Origin: Chloroflexota bacterium
GTDB lineage: Bacteria > Chloroflexota > Limnocylindria > P2-11E
Assembly (NCBI GenBank): GCA_005889405.1
Contig: VBFY01000065.1
Location: forward strand, 1-46,386
DNA: 46,386 nucleotides
Direction: 5' to 3'
The number at the start of each line of letters is the position of its first letter. The stretch's first letter is position 1. Under the pieces are notes generated by a model. It made no database searches. It was not told where the DNA came from and was given only the letters and a program-made list of their open reading frames with translations. A program made the translations under genes and the position numbers. This document shows, piece by piece, positions 37,301-46,310 of the stretch.

Positions 37301-39648
37301 GCGCTGCCACCGATCAGATTGTTCTCCGAGCCGATGTTGATGCCAACGCTATTACCGAGCGCGCCGAACCCCGAGGCATCCGTTCCAATGAAGTTCCCCT
37401 GGACCACGTTGCCTGTTGCGCCCGCGCCGCCGATCGACACGCCTGCGTTCGCGCCGGGACCCCCGCCATTCGCGGCGATCACGTTTCCGGCGCCTGACGC
37501 GAGACCTCCGATGAGGTTGTCAGCAGCACCGCCGATCTCGACGCCCGCGCCGTTCCCTCGACCGAGGAACCCCGTCGCGTCCGTGCCGATGTAGTTGCCC
37601 TGCACGAGGTTACCGGTGGCGCCCGTTTGCGAGATCTCGACTCCCGCGTTGGAATTAGCGGAGATCACGTTCCGCGCGGCCGGGCTGGTACCGCCGATCG
37701 TGTTACGAGCAGTGTTCGTGATGCCGACCCCCGCGTGGCCGTTGCCGAGCGACGTGCCGCCTGTCACGTCGACGCCGATGTAGTTCCCCTGCACGACGTT
37801 GCCAGTGGCCTGATCGAACGGCGCAAAGAAGCCACTCCGGATCTGGACGCCATAAAAACCATTCGCCGAAATTACGTTCCTTTCGCCGGGGGCCGTGCCG
37901 CCGATGCGGTTGTTCGACGCGCCATCGAACACGATGCCGTGGTACGGAAGATTCCCGAGAGCATGCAGCCCGCTGACATCGGTGCCGATGAAGTTGCCGA
38001 CGATGATGTTCCCCGTAGACCCAACACCGGTCACGTACACCCCGTGGTGGTTCCCCGAGATGACGTTCCGCAGCGCCGGCGTCGCCCCGCCGATGACGTT
38101 GTTCGTTGAGTCGATGACCAGGATGCCCCCGGAACCGTTGTTCGTGCGAGCGCTGGTCCCCGAGCTGTCGATCCCGATGAAGTTGCCCGCGATAGCGTTG
38201 CCCTCGCCGCCGAGAACGAACACACCGTTGCGGGAGAAGCCGCCGATCACCAGCCCACGGATCGTGCTGTGGCCGGCGCTGACCATGAGTCCGTCGGCGT
38301 CCGGCCCTGCGAAGGCGCCGTCCAGATAGATGAGCGGCATGCCGGCGAAACCGGTCTGCGTCGTTGCATCGAGGACCACCGGATCCACGATCGCCGGCAG
38401 CGGACCCACGGGCATGATCGTCTGAGCGCCGCCGGGCGCGATGTCGAATCTGATCACGTCGCTCCCGGGTTGCGCGTTGGCGGTGTCGATCGCCTCGCGA
38501 AGAGTGCACTCGGTTTCATCGCAGATGCCGTCGCCCGGGTCCGCCGTCGAATTCACCACGATTGGCGCCGCCGCGATTGACAAGCGGCCGATCAGGTGAC
38601 GCCCGTACTCGGCAAACCAGATGTTCCCGTCCGGGCCGGTCGTGATGCCGGCCGGAGAGCTAAAGGGCGTGAGGGGCATCTCAGTGAGCACACCGGCCGT
38701 CGTGATGCGGCCGATGCGGTCCCCCAAATACTCGGTGAACCACAGAGCACCGTCCGGACCCGCGGTGATCCCGTGCGGGCCACTGACCGCTGCGGGCAGT
38801 ACGAACTCGCTGATCGTGCCACTCGTCGTGATTCGGCCGATCCGGTTGCCGTTCCGCTCTGTGAACCACAGTGCACCATCCGGGCCGGCTGCGATGCCTG
38901 TAGGAGCGCCTCCCGGTGAGGGCAACGCGTACTCCGTAATGGCGCCAGCCATCGTGATACGTCCAATGCGATCCGCCGACTGCTCGGTGAACCAGAGCGC
39001 GCCGTCGGGACCCCGTGCGATCCCGGAGACACCGCTTCCGGGTGTCGGAACGTCGAAGAAGCTGAACGGGCTGGGCGGGAAGGGGTCGGGGAAAGGTGAT
39101 GGAGGAAGGAACACGAATCGCCCGATCTGATTACCGGTCGACTCCGTGAACCACAGCGCTCCATCCGGACCGGTGACGATGTCCTGCGGGGCGCGGTTGT
39201 ACGGCGGGTACGGGATGGTCAGCCCAGAACATGCGCCACTGGGCGCGACGTGGATCAGGTTGCCAAAGAGACTTGGAGCGGTGATCCAGAGATTTCCGTC
39301 CGGACCGGTCGTGATCCCGGTCCCGTTGCCCGTATACGAGCAGAGCTCGTTCGCGACGCCGTCGGTCGTGATGCGCCCCACCTTGTTGATGTACGCGAAC
39401 AGATAGGTGAACCACAAGTTGCCGTCAGGACCGGTAGTGATCGCGTATGGCGGAAGGTCCGGGGATGGCGTCGGAAACTCCGTGATCGCGGCCGCGCTCG
39501 ATCTGCTTGCGGCTGCGAACAGGGGCATCGCCGCGTCGGCGGTGGCAGGCGTCGCGGTATCGGCTGGTTGCACAAGTGATAGCGACAGCGCGACCGCTGC
39601 GAAGGACGCGAGCGCCGCGCTCGCCCTCCTGCTCCCCCTGTGCGCCAC
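34360..39648 (-). CDS. Giant secreted protein: Vgb-like propeller, CSLREA segment and beta-helix repeats
   Basis: 1762 residues. Signal peptide (about 1-38), then seven blades carrying GPDGxLWFTE-type motifs at about 73, 115, 159, 213, 255, 298 and 340, which makes a complete seven-bladed streptogramin-lyase-like propeller. At about 362-395 is the CSLREA segment (VVNSTADPGDGICDETECTL), followed by about 17 repeats of 60-70 residues with N-x-IGG-x5-RNVISGN and N-x-VQGN-x-IGTD-x-SG, a right-handed parallel beta-helix. The C-terminus is an Ig-like module (FRVEVFASSSCDPTGFGEGQ) and has no membrane anchor or sorting signal that I can see. Role unknown: cell-surface or extracellular, possibly adhesive or carbohydrate-binding. 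A TTGACA-16-TAGATT promoter and a GAGGAG ribosome-binding site precede the GTG start. Confidence 0.88.
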   Translation of the reverse strand: MAHRGSRRASAALASFAAVALSLSLVQPADTATPATADAAMPLFAAASRSSAAAITEFPTPSPDLPPYAITTGPDGNLWFTYLFAYINKVGRITTDGVANELCSYTGNGTGITTGPDGNLWITAPSLFGNLIHVAPSGACSGLTIPYPPYNRAPQDIVTGPDGALWFTESTGNQIGRFVFLPPSPFPDPFPPSPFSFFDVPTPGSGVSGIARGPDGALWFTEQSADRIGRITMAGAITEYALPSPGGAPTGIAAGPDGALWFTERNGNRIGRITTSGTISEFVLPAAVSGPHGITAGPDGALWFTEYLGDRIGRITTAGVLTEMPLTPFSSPAGITTGPDGNIWFAEYGRHLIGRLSIAAAPIVVNSTADPGDGICDETECTLREAIDTANAQPGSDVIRFDIAPGGAQTIMPVGPLPAIVDPVVLDATTQTGFAGMPLIYLDGAFAGPDADGLMVSAGHSTIRGLVIGGFSRNGVFVLGGEGNAIAGNFIGIDSSGTSARTNNGSGGILVIDSTNNVIGGATPALRNVISGNHHGVYVTGVGSTGNIIVGNFIGTDVSGLHALGNLPYHGIVFDGASNNRIGGTAPGERNVISANGFYGVQIRSGFFAPFDQATGNVVQGNYIGVDVTGGTSLGNGHAGVGITNTARNTIGGTSPAARNVISANSNAGVEISQTGATGNLVQGNYIGTDATGFLGRGNGAGVEIGGAADNLIGGLASGAGNVIAANGGGPGANAGVSIGGAGATGNVVQGNFIGTDASGFGALGNSVGINIGSENNLIGGSAYGARNVISGNVGWGVGLFGDGTGNRIQGNFIGTSAYGYGPLGNDIGVFMCCGAGHNVIGGAGPGEGNTIAASRHDGISLGGACCNTIQGNYIGTNWEGTTGLGNTANGIFANVASGNLIGGTAPGARNTISGNGQAGVFIFNAAAPVIVQGNWIGWTPSGVLGNGFAGVGVFGSNGTTIGGTAPGAGNVISGNGTRGSPGIQISNGARGTIVQGNLIGTAPDGVSRRGNHGDGVGLRDAVNTLVGGADPLARNVISGNDRSGVSVTGGASSGNRIEGNYIGIDRSGTTANGNAFNGIDLSGEFGVPVGTVVLRNVIAANGLVGVGSHEGAGGNVIAGNFIGTNAAGTAAMGNRIGIEAFTANNVIGGDAAADRNVISGNGPGDRGFGVHLSGPAATGNRILGNLIGTDVSGTVALPNSGSGVFVELAPDTRIGGPNPSDRNVVSGGAMNGITINASGAIVQGNYIGTDITGMRALGNATGLNIFNAASNMIGGTSPGARNVISGNRGHGVHVGAPGSTGNVIQGNFIGTDSSGSALVANGFTGVHLEDGASGNTVGGTSVGAGNVISGTGPGGAGGIAMFSGAGANRVQGNLIGTDASGTHLLGVIGSGININTSNNLIGGTAAGARNVIVGSNCCDGITIQGSDANGNVVQGNYIGLDATGSVAFGNSFQGIAINGATDNRIGGTDAAARNVIVGAQRFAGVAIFNGAARNVVQGNYIGTDASGTAARPNVGWGVAVAFAGAGNVVGGSEPGAGNVISANTRGGLRLSAPTTAAVVQGNRIGTTAAGIALGNGGEGILVDGATSVAIGGTAAGAANVIMFNASAGVSVVSLQGDASGVAIFGNSIASNGGLGIDLGADGVTPNDNGDTDTGPNGLQNFPIVNTAQSRGTIGTIKGRLNSTAGTTFRVEVFASSSCDPTGFGEGQTFLGATTVTTNGGGNGTFAIDASFSPDSFITATATAPGGDSSEFAKCVQAEAAQ

Positions 39649-39694
39649 GAGTGCTCCTCACCGCGCCACGGCGACCGCGACACGGCCGCCGACG

Positions 39695-39722
39695 AATCTA
39701 CGCGCACCGGACGACCTGTCAA
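39695..39722 (-). promoter_or_regulatory. Promoter of the giant secreted protein gene
   Basis: Perfect TTGACA (39722-39717), 16-base spacer, TAGATT (39700-39695), predicted start near 39688; GTG 39648 follows a GAGGAG. Confidence 0.65.
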
Positions 39723-39780
39723 TGGATTGCTCTCTCGGCGTGTGTGCGTGTGTCGCTCGCGCGGGGTTGGCGCGGCTCTC

Positions 39781-41121
39781 CTAGCCGCCGAGATCGACGC
39801 GGACGATCGCGCCCGGATACCACGGCAAGCGGAATCCACCGGCTGATGACCCATCACGCGTGCGGATGATCGCGATCGTGCTCCACGCGTCCGGCGTGAT
39901 CACGTACATCCGTTCACCATCGGGCGAGAGCGAAAGCGTGTCGTAGCTGACGTCCTTGGCGAGGACGGTGCGCTCTGTGAGCGTGTCGGTGTCGATGACC
40001 GCGACCCCGCGCTCGCCCGCGGCGTAGAGCGTCCGCCCGTCCGGCGAGAGCGTCGCTCCTGATCGCAGGAGCCGCTTCGCGTCAGCCACGGGGAACAGGG
40101 CCTGTCGCAGCGCGGCGAGCGCGCCACCATCGGCGCGACTGACCGGGATGTGCGCGCTCCGACGGATGGTCATCGACGGGATCGCGATCTCGTTGATCGC
40201 GCCGATGGCCGGGTTCACCGCATACAGCACCTTGCCGTCGTTCGAAGGTACGAGCGACCACAGCATCGCCTTCTCGAAACCGGCCGCCTGATCAGGGGGG
40301 AGCTCGATGCGCTGTGCGCGATCGTTGACAGCGTCAAGCGCGAGGATGAAGGGTGACTCCTCGGTGCCGGTGTTGACGCTGTACGACCAGCGGCCATCGG
40401 CCGAGGTGACGATCCCGCTGCGCCAGCCACCGGCCTGCCACTTGTTCCAGGAGGACCCCGCCACAGGCGCTAGCGCCAGCGCGCGCGTCGTAATGTCGAA
40501 CGCGCGGATCCCGACGGGCTGCGACGACGAGGACAGATCCGTGAAATACATGCGCTTGCCATCCGGCGAGACCGCGACGAACTCATATGGCGAGTCGCCG
40601 CGTAGCTCGATGCTGGACGCGGCCCCACTCAGCGTGTTGACCACCGCGTAGCGCGTCACGTACTTGTCGTCGAGCTTGATCGGGTCGCCGGTCAGGACGA
40701 GCCAGCTGCCATCGCCGGCCGGGCCGACCGGCGCGTAGTAGTCGAAGAGCGTGTGGAAATAGCCATCGATCGTCAGCGAGCGCGTCTCGCGGCCGCTCGC
40801 GAGCTCGAGCACGCGGATCTGCGTTTGCGTGCCCCCCTTCAGCGTCTGGGTCGCGTACAGAAGGGACCTGTCCCGAGACAGAACACCGTTCGGAAGATCG
40901 CGCACGATGGTCCCGGTCCGCGCATCGATCACGGAGATGCGCGCATCGGCACCGCTTCCGGCGCCCTGGATGTACAGGACGTCCGTCGTCGCGTTGGTCG
41001 GCGACGGTTTCGCCGAAGCCGACGGTGATGGCTCCGCGCGCGGCGTCGCCACCTGTGCGGCGCAGCCGGCCACTAGGAAAGCAAGCGCAAGGCTGATCAC
41101 GCGGGCAGGTCGATACGGCAT
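39781..41121 (-). CDS. Beta-propeller (YVTN/WD40-like) lipoprotein
   Basis: 446 residues. Lipobox VAGC near residue 19, a Ser/Pro/Ala linker, then repeated strands typical of YVTN-type propellers: ISVIDARTGTIVRDLPNG, FVAVSPDGKRMYFTDLS, LSPDGRTLYAAGERGVAVIDTDTL and LSLSPDGERMYVITPDA. No catalytic residues are recognised; probably an extracytoplasmic binding scaffold. ATG 41121 begins the signal peptide; the longer frame is not supported. It lies 40 bases after gltB on the same strand. Confidence 0.78.
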   Translation of the reverse strand: MPYRPARVISLALAFLVAGCAAQVATPRAEPSPSASAKPSPTNATTDVLYIQGAGSGADARISVIDARTGTIVRDLPNGVLSRDRSLLYATQTLKGGTQTQIRVLELASGRETRSLTIDGYFHTLFDYYAPVGPAGDGSWLVLTGDPIKLDDKYVTRYAVVNTLSGAASSIELRGDSPYEFVAVSPDGKRMYFTDLSSSSQPVGIRAFDITTRALALAPVAGSSWNKWQAGGWRSGIVTSADGRWSYSVNTGTEESPFILALDAVNDRAQRIELPPDQAAGFEKAMLWSLVPSNDGKVLYAVNPAIGAINEIAIPSMTIRRSAHIPVSRADGGALAALRQALFPVADAKRLLRSGATLSPDGRTLYAAGERGVAVIDTDTLTERTVLAKDVSYDTLSLSPDGERMYVITPDAWSTIAIIRTRDGSSAGGFRLPWYPGAIVRVDLGG

Positions 41122-41161
41122 CTCACTGACCGTACAGCGCCTACCGGCCTGCGGTTCCCTG

Positions 41162-44100
41162 CTACTCCGTCGAGATCGTTTGGTCGACGATGTCCGCACC
41201 CGGCCGCACGACGCGAAAGTGTGCAGCAGCGTCATCGAGCAACGCGCGGGTCGCCACGGCGCTCTCGATCTGCCCGCTCTCGTGGAGCAGGGTCGCGTAG
41301 CTGCCGACGAGATCGCGCAGCGCGACGAGATCCTCGTCGGACGACGGCGGCCGCAGACTCACCTTCGCGCCTTTCGCGAAGCGATCGCGCAGGCCGCGCT
41401 CGTCGAGACCGCGCGCGGGTTCGTGGCGCAGGAACACCACGCCGCCGCTCATGCCGGAGCAGATCCAACGACCCGGGTCCCCGAGCACAACCGCGCGCCC
41501 GCCGGTCATGTATTCGAACGCGAAGCCGCGAAGGTCGCCGCCGAACAGCACCTCCGCGCCCGAGAGCCGGATGCCGGCACGCGCGTCCGCGCCGCCTTGC
41601 ACGTAGAAACGTCCGCGCTGTGCACCGTAGCCGAAGCACTTCCCGACCGAGCCGTCGACGAAGTCGCCGTTCGCGTTGCGCGCCTTGAGCACGGCGAAGG
41701 TGCCGCCGAGCGCGGTCTTCGCGGCACCGTCCTGCGCGCCGCCGGCGATGCGGAGTGAGACGCCGTCAGTGGCGTACGCGCCGAAGCCGTTCCCCGCGAC
41801 GGACCCGTGCCCGAACGACGAGGCGAGCTCGGTGACGACCGCGCCGGCGATGCGCTGGCGCGCGAGCTGACCCGCGGTCGCCGTTGCGACGAACCGATGC
41901 TCGCTGCCGAGCCGCGGGCGCTCCGTCTCGTCACCAGCGTGCGTCTCCACGAGCGGTCCACCCGCCGCGGCGAGCACGCGAAGCTCGCGACCGCCGCGGC
42001 GCACCGGACCCGCAGGAGCGAGAAGACCCGAAAGATCCACGCGATCCAGACCGCGCGCCTGCGCGAGGAGGTCGGTGCGGCCGACGAGCTCCTCCGTCGA
42101 TGAAACGCCGAGGAGCGCCGTGATGCGCGCGAGCTCGTCCCGCAGGGCGCTGAAGAAGCGCATGAGGTTGGTCACGGCCTGCTCGAATTCCTGCGGCTCG
42201 AAGCGCCTCAGGCCGCGCTCGGTCGCCTCGGCAGCCGAGACGATCTGCGTCGCGATGCCGACGTGGCAGGTGTCGAGCTGGCACCCGCGGCAGATGGTGC
42301 AGCCGATCGCGACCATCGCGAGCGTCCCGAACCCAACGCGGTCGGCGCCGAGGCACAGCATCTTCGCGACATCGAGCGCGCTCTTCATACCGCCGTCGCA
42401 CCAGAGCTCGACCTTGTCGCGGAGTCCCGACGCGACGAGCGCGCGGTGCGCTTCGGTGACGCCGATCTCCGCAGGCAACCCGGCGCGGCGCAGCGCGTGC
42501 TGCCGCGCTGCACCCGTGCCGCCGTCGTAACCGGACAGCGTGACGATGTCGGCGCCCGACTTCGCGATGCCGCACGCGATGATCCCGATGTCGGGCACGA
42601 CCGGCACCTTGACCGACACGCGCGCGCGCGGGTTAACGGTCTTCAGCTCGTGGACCACCTGTGCGAGATCCTCGATCGAGTAGATGTCGTGGTTGTTCGA
42701 AGGCGAGATGAGGTCGACGCCAGGTCGCGCATTGCGCGCGAGCGCGACCTTCACCGAGACCTTCTTCGCCGGAAGATGCCCACCCTCACCCGGCTTGGCA
42801 CCCTGGCCGATCTTGATCTCGAGGTAGTCGGACGAATTCGCGAGGAGGGCGGACACGCCGAAGCGTCCGGATGCGATCTGCTGGCCGCGATTGTGCGGAT
42901 ACCTCCCGATGAGATCGGGCAGCTCGCCGCCCTCACCGTTGATGCAGAGGAGATCCATCCGCGCCATGGCCTCGGCGTACGCGCGGTACGCGGTCTCGCC
43001 CTGCGAGCCGAACGACATCGACGAGATGTAGAAGGGCGCGTCGTGATCGCCGGTACGCGTGCGCGCCAGCGTCAGCGGCTCGCCTTCGAGCGGGGCGCGG
43101 AAGTCGAGCAGATGCCGCAGTGACACGGGGTGGGTGCGCTCGAACTCCTCGAGCTTGTCGGCGAACGCGCGGTACGGCTGCTCGCCGTTCGCGACGGCGC
43201 CCGCGACCTTCCACACCCGTGGATACAGCCGGAACACAGGCTCGATCCGTGCCGGCCGACGCTCGCGGAGCATCGCGCCACGGTCGAAGCCGTCGGCACC
43301 GATCCGGTCCCACGAGAGGCCGCTCGCGTCGCTCGCGCAGAACGTCGCGATCCCGAGCATCCGCGCGACCTCGGGCGCGACACCGATCGCGGAAAGCTGG
43401 CGGCCGTAGCCGCGGATCTCGTGCACGCCGAGCGTCGAGATCACCTTCTCCATTCCCTTGCGCAGCGCCTCGACGAGATTCGGGAGCGCGTCGGGATCGC
43501 CGAGTGACAGCGCGTACTCGAGCAACAGGTACGGGTTCACCGCGTCGGCGCCGAGCGCGAGCGCGACCATGAGGTCGTGGAGATTGCGCAGACTGCCCGC
43601 CGACAGGACGAGCGCGCATTCGCGCCGCAGCGAGCCATTGCGCGACGGCTGTGTGATCAGCGCGCGGTGCGCCGCGGCGACGACGAGGAGCGGATCGACC
43701 CACGCCCGGCCCTCGTCGACGACGTGGCGGTCCTGCACGACGACGAGCGTCGCGCCACCGCGCACACCGCGACAGGCTTGCGCGCCGAGACGCGCGAGCG
43801 CATCGCGGGGGTGTTCCTCCCAATCGCGATCCGCTTCGAGGATCACGGGAACGCGAGCGCCGTCCGCGGTGAACTGCGCGACGATGTCCTCGATGATCCA
43901 CGTCCCGAGCTTCCGCGCGAGCGCGCGATGGTCGTCGCTCCGTAGGCCGGTCTCGGGCGCGTGACCGCCGAGGAGGATCGGCATCCGGAGCTCGATCCAG
44001 CGGCCCCCGTCGCCGCTCCGCGTCGAGGCGGCGCGCGGCAACGGACGCGCGCCCAGAAGTGCGCGTGTCGAGAAGTGCTCGATCTCGCGCTCGCGGTCGA

Positions 44101-45643
44101 TGGCGGGATTCGTCACGACCGCGACGGTCTCGTGCAGGTAGTCCGCGAGATTCGGGCGCGCGGCCGACAGCGCCGCGAGCGGCCCATCCCAGCCGAGCGA
44201 GCCGATCGGCTCGTTCGCCGTCTGCGCCGCGAACTGCGCCATCTTCAGATCGTCGGGTTCGAAACCGAGCGACGCGAACTGCTGTTCACGCCGCTGCGAT
44301 GGATCCTCGAGCTCGTCGGGCGGTGTCGCGATCTGCCAGCGCGCCGTCGGCTCGCGGCGCGCGCCAGGTCGGCGGACGCTTTCGAGCTCTTCCTCCGGGC
44401 CGCCGCACTCGATGCGCTGGCGGATGCCCTGAGCGGTGACGCCGCGTGTGGTGCGGTCCGCGACGAACGCTCGTCGCAGCGCGTCCTGGTCGAGGAACCG
44501 CCACCCGGCGCTCGTGCGCCGCAGACCGACGCGCTCACCCGGCCCGAGCGGATACGGATCGCGGACATACCGCTCGAGCGGGATGAATCCGCGCTCGCTC
44601 GCGAACACGTGCTCGTCGGGCGTCTCGACGTGCCACAGCGGACGCAGTCCCAGCGCGTCGACGCCGAAGAGACAGGTGTCGCCCACGCGTGAGAGGAACG
44701 CCGCGGGACCCTGTGCGAACGGACCGAACGCGGCGCGCGCCTGGACGTACAGGTCCTGGAGCTCCGCGGGCATGCGCTTGATCTCGTTGACGATCGGCGG
44801 GAACAGGAGCTCGATCGCCTCGATCGGCGTAAGACGCATGCCGAGGACCATGCCACGCAGCACCGCGTCGACGTCCTGCGAGTCGCTGCCGGAGCGCGAG
44901 AGCGGGATCCGCAAGGCCTTCGCTTCCTCCCGCAGACGGCCGATGGTGTTGATCTCGCCGTTGTGCGCGAAAACCGCGAACGGCTGAACACGATCGAAGC
45001 TGGTGCTCGTGTTCGTGGCGTAGCGGTTGTGGCCGAACGCCATCGACGTCGCGAAGCGCGGGTCGCCAAGATCCGCGAAGTACCGCGGGAGCTGATCGCC
45101 AACGCCCCGCAGCTTGTAGACGGCGGTATGGCGCGAGAGGCTCACGATCGTCGCGGCGGTGAGTCGTTCGATCTCGACCCCGGCCTCGTAGAGCGCGCGC
45201 GAGCCGGGGCCGTCGCGCGACGGCGCGAGGAGCGCGAGCTGCCAGAAGCGCGGCTCCTCGGTGCGCCCGCGCGGGCCGAGCACGCTGCTGTCGGTGGTGC
45301 CCTCGCGCTCGGCGAGGATCTCGACCCCGCGACCCGCGAGGCTGCGGCGCACGGCGGCCTGATCGGCGTCGCCGTCCATCGGTGGGACGAAGAGGTGACC
45401 GACCGCGAAGCGCCCGCTGCGGACGAGGCTCGCGTCGCCGCCCGACGCGCGGAGGACGTTCGCCCAGAGTCCGCGCGGGATGTCGGTGAGCACGCCGGCG
45501 CCGTCGCCCTCGCCGTCGACCAGTCCCGAGCGGTGCGCGAGCGCGGCCATGCCGTCGAGGACACCGTCGAGGACCGCGCGCGAGGGCCGACCGTCCTTGC
45601 GGGCGATGGAGACCAGGGCACAGGCATCGCGCTCGTCGCTCAG
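41162..45643 (-). CDS. gltB: Glutamate synthase large subunit
   Basis: About 1493 residues with all domains in order: class II glutamine amidotransferase with its nucleophile Cys (DERDACALVSIARKDG), HNGEINTI loop, central domain, the FMN-binding synthase domain (SMSFGSQGETAYRAYAEAM, KIGQGAKPGEGGHLPAKKV), 3Fe-4S motif CRGCQLDTCHVGIATQ, and the C-terminal GXGXG helix. It makes glutamate from 2-oxoglutarate and glutamine. No gltD is adjacent. The start is debatable: GTG 45736 gives a 38-residue propeptide, as seen in other GltB, but its frame crosses an intrinsic terminator and its AGGAGG abuts the codon; CTG 45643 has GAAGGAGG 5 bases upstream and is preferred here. Confidence 0.9.
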   Translation of the reverse strand: MSDERDACALVSIARKDGRPSRAVLDGVLDGMAALAHRSGLVDGEGDGAGVLTDIPRGLWANVLRASGGDASLVRSGRFAVGHLFVPPMDGDADQAAVRRSLAGRGVEILAEREGTTDSSVLGPRGRTEEPRFWQLALLAPSRDGPGSRALYEAGVEIERLTAATIVSLSRHTAVYKLRGVGDQLPRYFADLGDPRFATSMAFGHNRYATNTSTSFDRVQPFAVFAHNGEINTIGRLREEAKALRIPLSRSGSDSQDVDAVLRGMVLGMRLTPIEAIELLFPPIVNEIKRMPAELQDLYVQARAAFGPFAQGPAAFLSRVGDTCLFGVDALGLRPLWHVETPDEHVFASERGFIPLERYVRDPYPLGPGERVGLRRTSAGWRFLDQDALRRAFVADRTTRGVTAQGIRQRIECGGPEEELESVRRPGARREPTARWQIATPPDELEDPSQRREQQFASLGFEPDDLKMAQFAAQTANEPIGSLGWDGPLAALSAARPNLADYLHETVAVVTNPAIDREREIEHFSTRALLGARPLPRAASTRSGDGGRWIELRMPILLGGHAPETGLRSDDHRALARKLGTWIIEDIVAQFTADGARVPVILEADRDWEEHPRDALARLGAQACRGVRGGATLVVVQDRHVVDEGRAWVDPLLVVAAAHRALITQPSRNGSLRRECALVLSAGSLRNLHDLMVALALGADAVNPYLLLEYALSLGDPDALPNLVEALRKGMEKVISTLGVHEIRGYGRQLSAIGVAPEVARMLGIATFCASDASGLSWDRIGADGFDRGAMLRERRPARIEPVFRLYPRVWKVAGAVANGEQPYRAFADKLEEFERTHPVSLRHLLDFRAPLEGEPLTLARTRTGDHDAPFYISSMSFGSQGETAYRAYAEAMARMDLLCINGEGGELPDLIGRYPHNRGQQIASGRFGVSALLANSSDYLEIKIGQGAKPGEGGHLPAKKVSVKVALARNARPGVDLISPSNNHDIYSIEDLAQVVHELKTVNPRARVSVKVPVVPDIGIIACGIAKSGADIVTLSGYDGGTGAARQHALRRAGLPAEIGVTEAHRALVASGLRDKVELWCDGGMKSALDVAKMLCLGADRVGFGTLAMVAIGCTICRGCQLDTCHVGIATQIVSAAEATERGLRRFEPQEFEQAVTNLMRFFSALRDELARITALLGVSSTEELVGRTDLLAQARGLDRVDLSGLLAPAGPVRRGGRELRVLAAAGGPLVETHAGDETERPRLGSEHRFVATATAGQLARQRIAGAVVTELASSFGHGSVAGNGFGAYATDGVSLRIAGGAQDGAAKTALGGTFAVLKARNANGDFVDGSVGKCFGYGAQRGRFYVQGGADARAGIRLSGAEVLFGGDLRGFAFEYMTGGRAVVLGDPGRWICSGMSGGVVFLRHEPARGLDERGLRDRFAKGAKVSLRPPSSDEDLVALRDLVGSYATLLHESGQIESAVATRALLDDAAAHFRVVRPGADIVDQTISTE

Positions 45644-45659
45644 GGCTGCCTCCTTCGGA

Positions 45660-45690
45660 AACAGAAAAGCCTCCCGGTCCTGGGAGGCTT
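45660..45690 (-). terminator. Intrinsic terminator/attenuator immediately upstream of gltB
   Basis: Stem AAGCCTCCC (45690-45682) / GGGAGGCTT (45675-45667), 6-base loop AGGACC, followed by a T-rich TTCTGTTT. It ends a few bases before the GAAGGAGG ribosome-binding site of gltB. An upstream GGAGGCT (45734-45728) is complementary to the 5' arm, so an antiterminator is possible. Confidence 0.65.
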
Positions 45691-45844
45691 CGTCGGTCTC
45701 GACGTTTTCGCTTAGCAGACGCGACTCAGCCTCCACCTCCTGCGGCGGTTGCTGCTGCTGCGGACGAGCGAACCTTTGTCACTGCCGGAATTTGTACCGG
45801 AAGGGAGGGTTGCGGAACAGGGTCCCCAGGGTCGCGAATTGGCG

Positions 45845-46300
45845 TTAGACGCCGACCCGCGCCGGCAGGACCACGACGCCGTCGCCGATCCGCGCCGGAC
45901 CGTCGACCGCGATCACGGTGCACTCGGCACCGCGTCGGCCCGCCAGGGAGGCCTGGAAGGCGACAGCGTCGTCGACGCCGACGAGCTCGCCGATGTGCGT
46001 GCAGGGCGCGGCCTCGCCGTTCACGCGGAGGGTGATCCCGCCGGCGCGGAGCTCGGTGCCGGGCGCGAGCGTTGTCACATTCGGGAGCCCTTCGATCGTC
46101 AGCTGCTCGCGCAGGTCGCCGGGCTGCAGACCGAGCGCCTCGTGTACGGAGCGGTCGACGATGACGACAGCGCGCTTCTCGCGATGCGCGTGCGAATCGC
46201 CTTCGATCCCGCCGCCAACGCGCCCGAGGACCTCCGCGACGCCGCGCGGATGCTCGCCGTGACGCTCGTGAAGATGGAGACCGACGATGCGGGCGTTCAT
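45845..46300 (-). CDS. MOSC-domain protein
   Basis: 151 residues. The beta-barrel MOSC signature is present: GGGIEGDSHAHREKRAVVIVDRS, LGLQPGDLREQLTIEGLP, LRAGGITLRVNGEAAPCTHIGEL with the conserved Cys that binds sulfur or molybdenum cofactor in this family. Standalone MOSC proteins such as YiiM/MOSC-like act on molybdenum cofactor-dependent N-hydroxylated compounds or unknown substrates. ATG 46300 is preferred to GTG 46342, which would overlap the GNAT gene. Confidence 0.85.
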   Translation of the reverse strand: MNARIVGLHLHERHGEHPRGVAEVLGRVGGGIEGDSHAHREKRAVVIVDRSVHEALGLQPGDLREQLTIEGLPNVTTLAPGTELRAGGITLRVNGEAAPCTHIGELVGVDDAVAFQASLAGRRGAECTVIAVDGPARIGDGVVVLPARVGV

Positions 46301-46310
46301 CGGATCGAGA

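Noticed and set aside
34800-38250. Regularly spaced DNA repeats suggesting a CRISPR array
   Set aside because: The period is about 190-200 bases, the repeats diverge, and they encode beta-helix protein repeats in an open frame.
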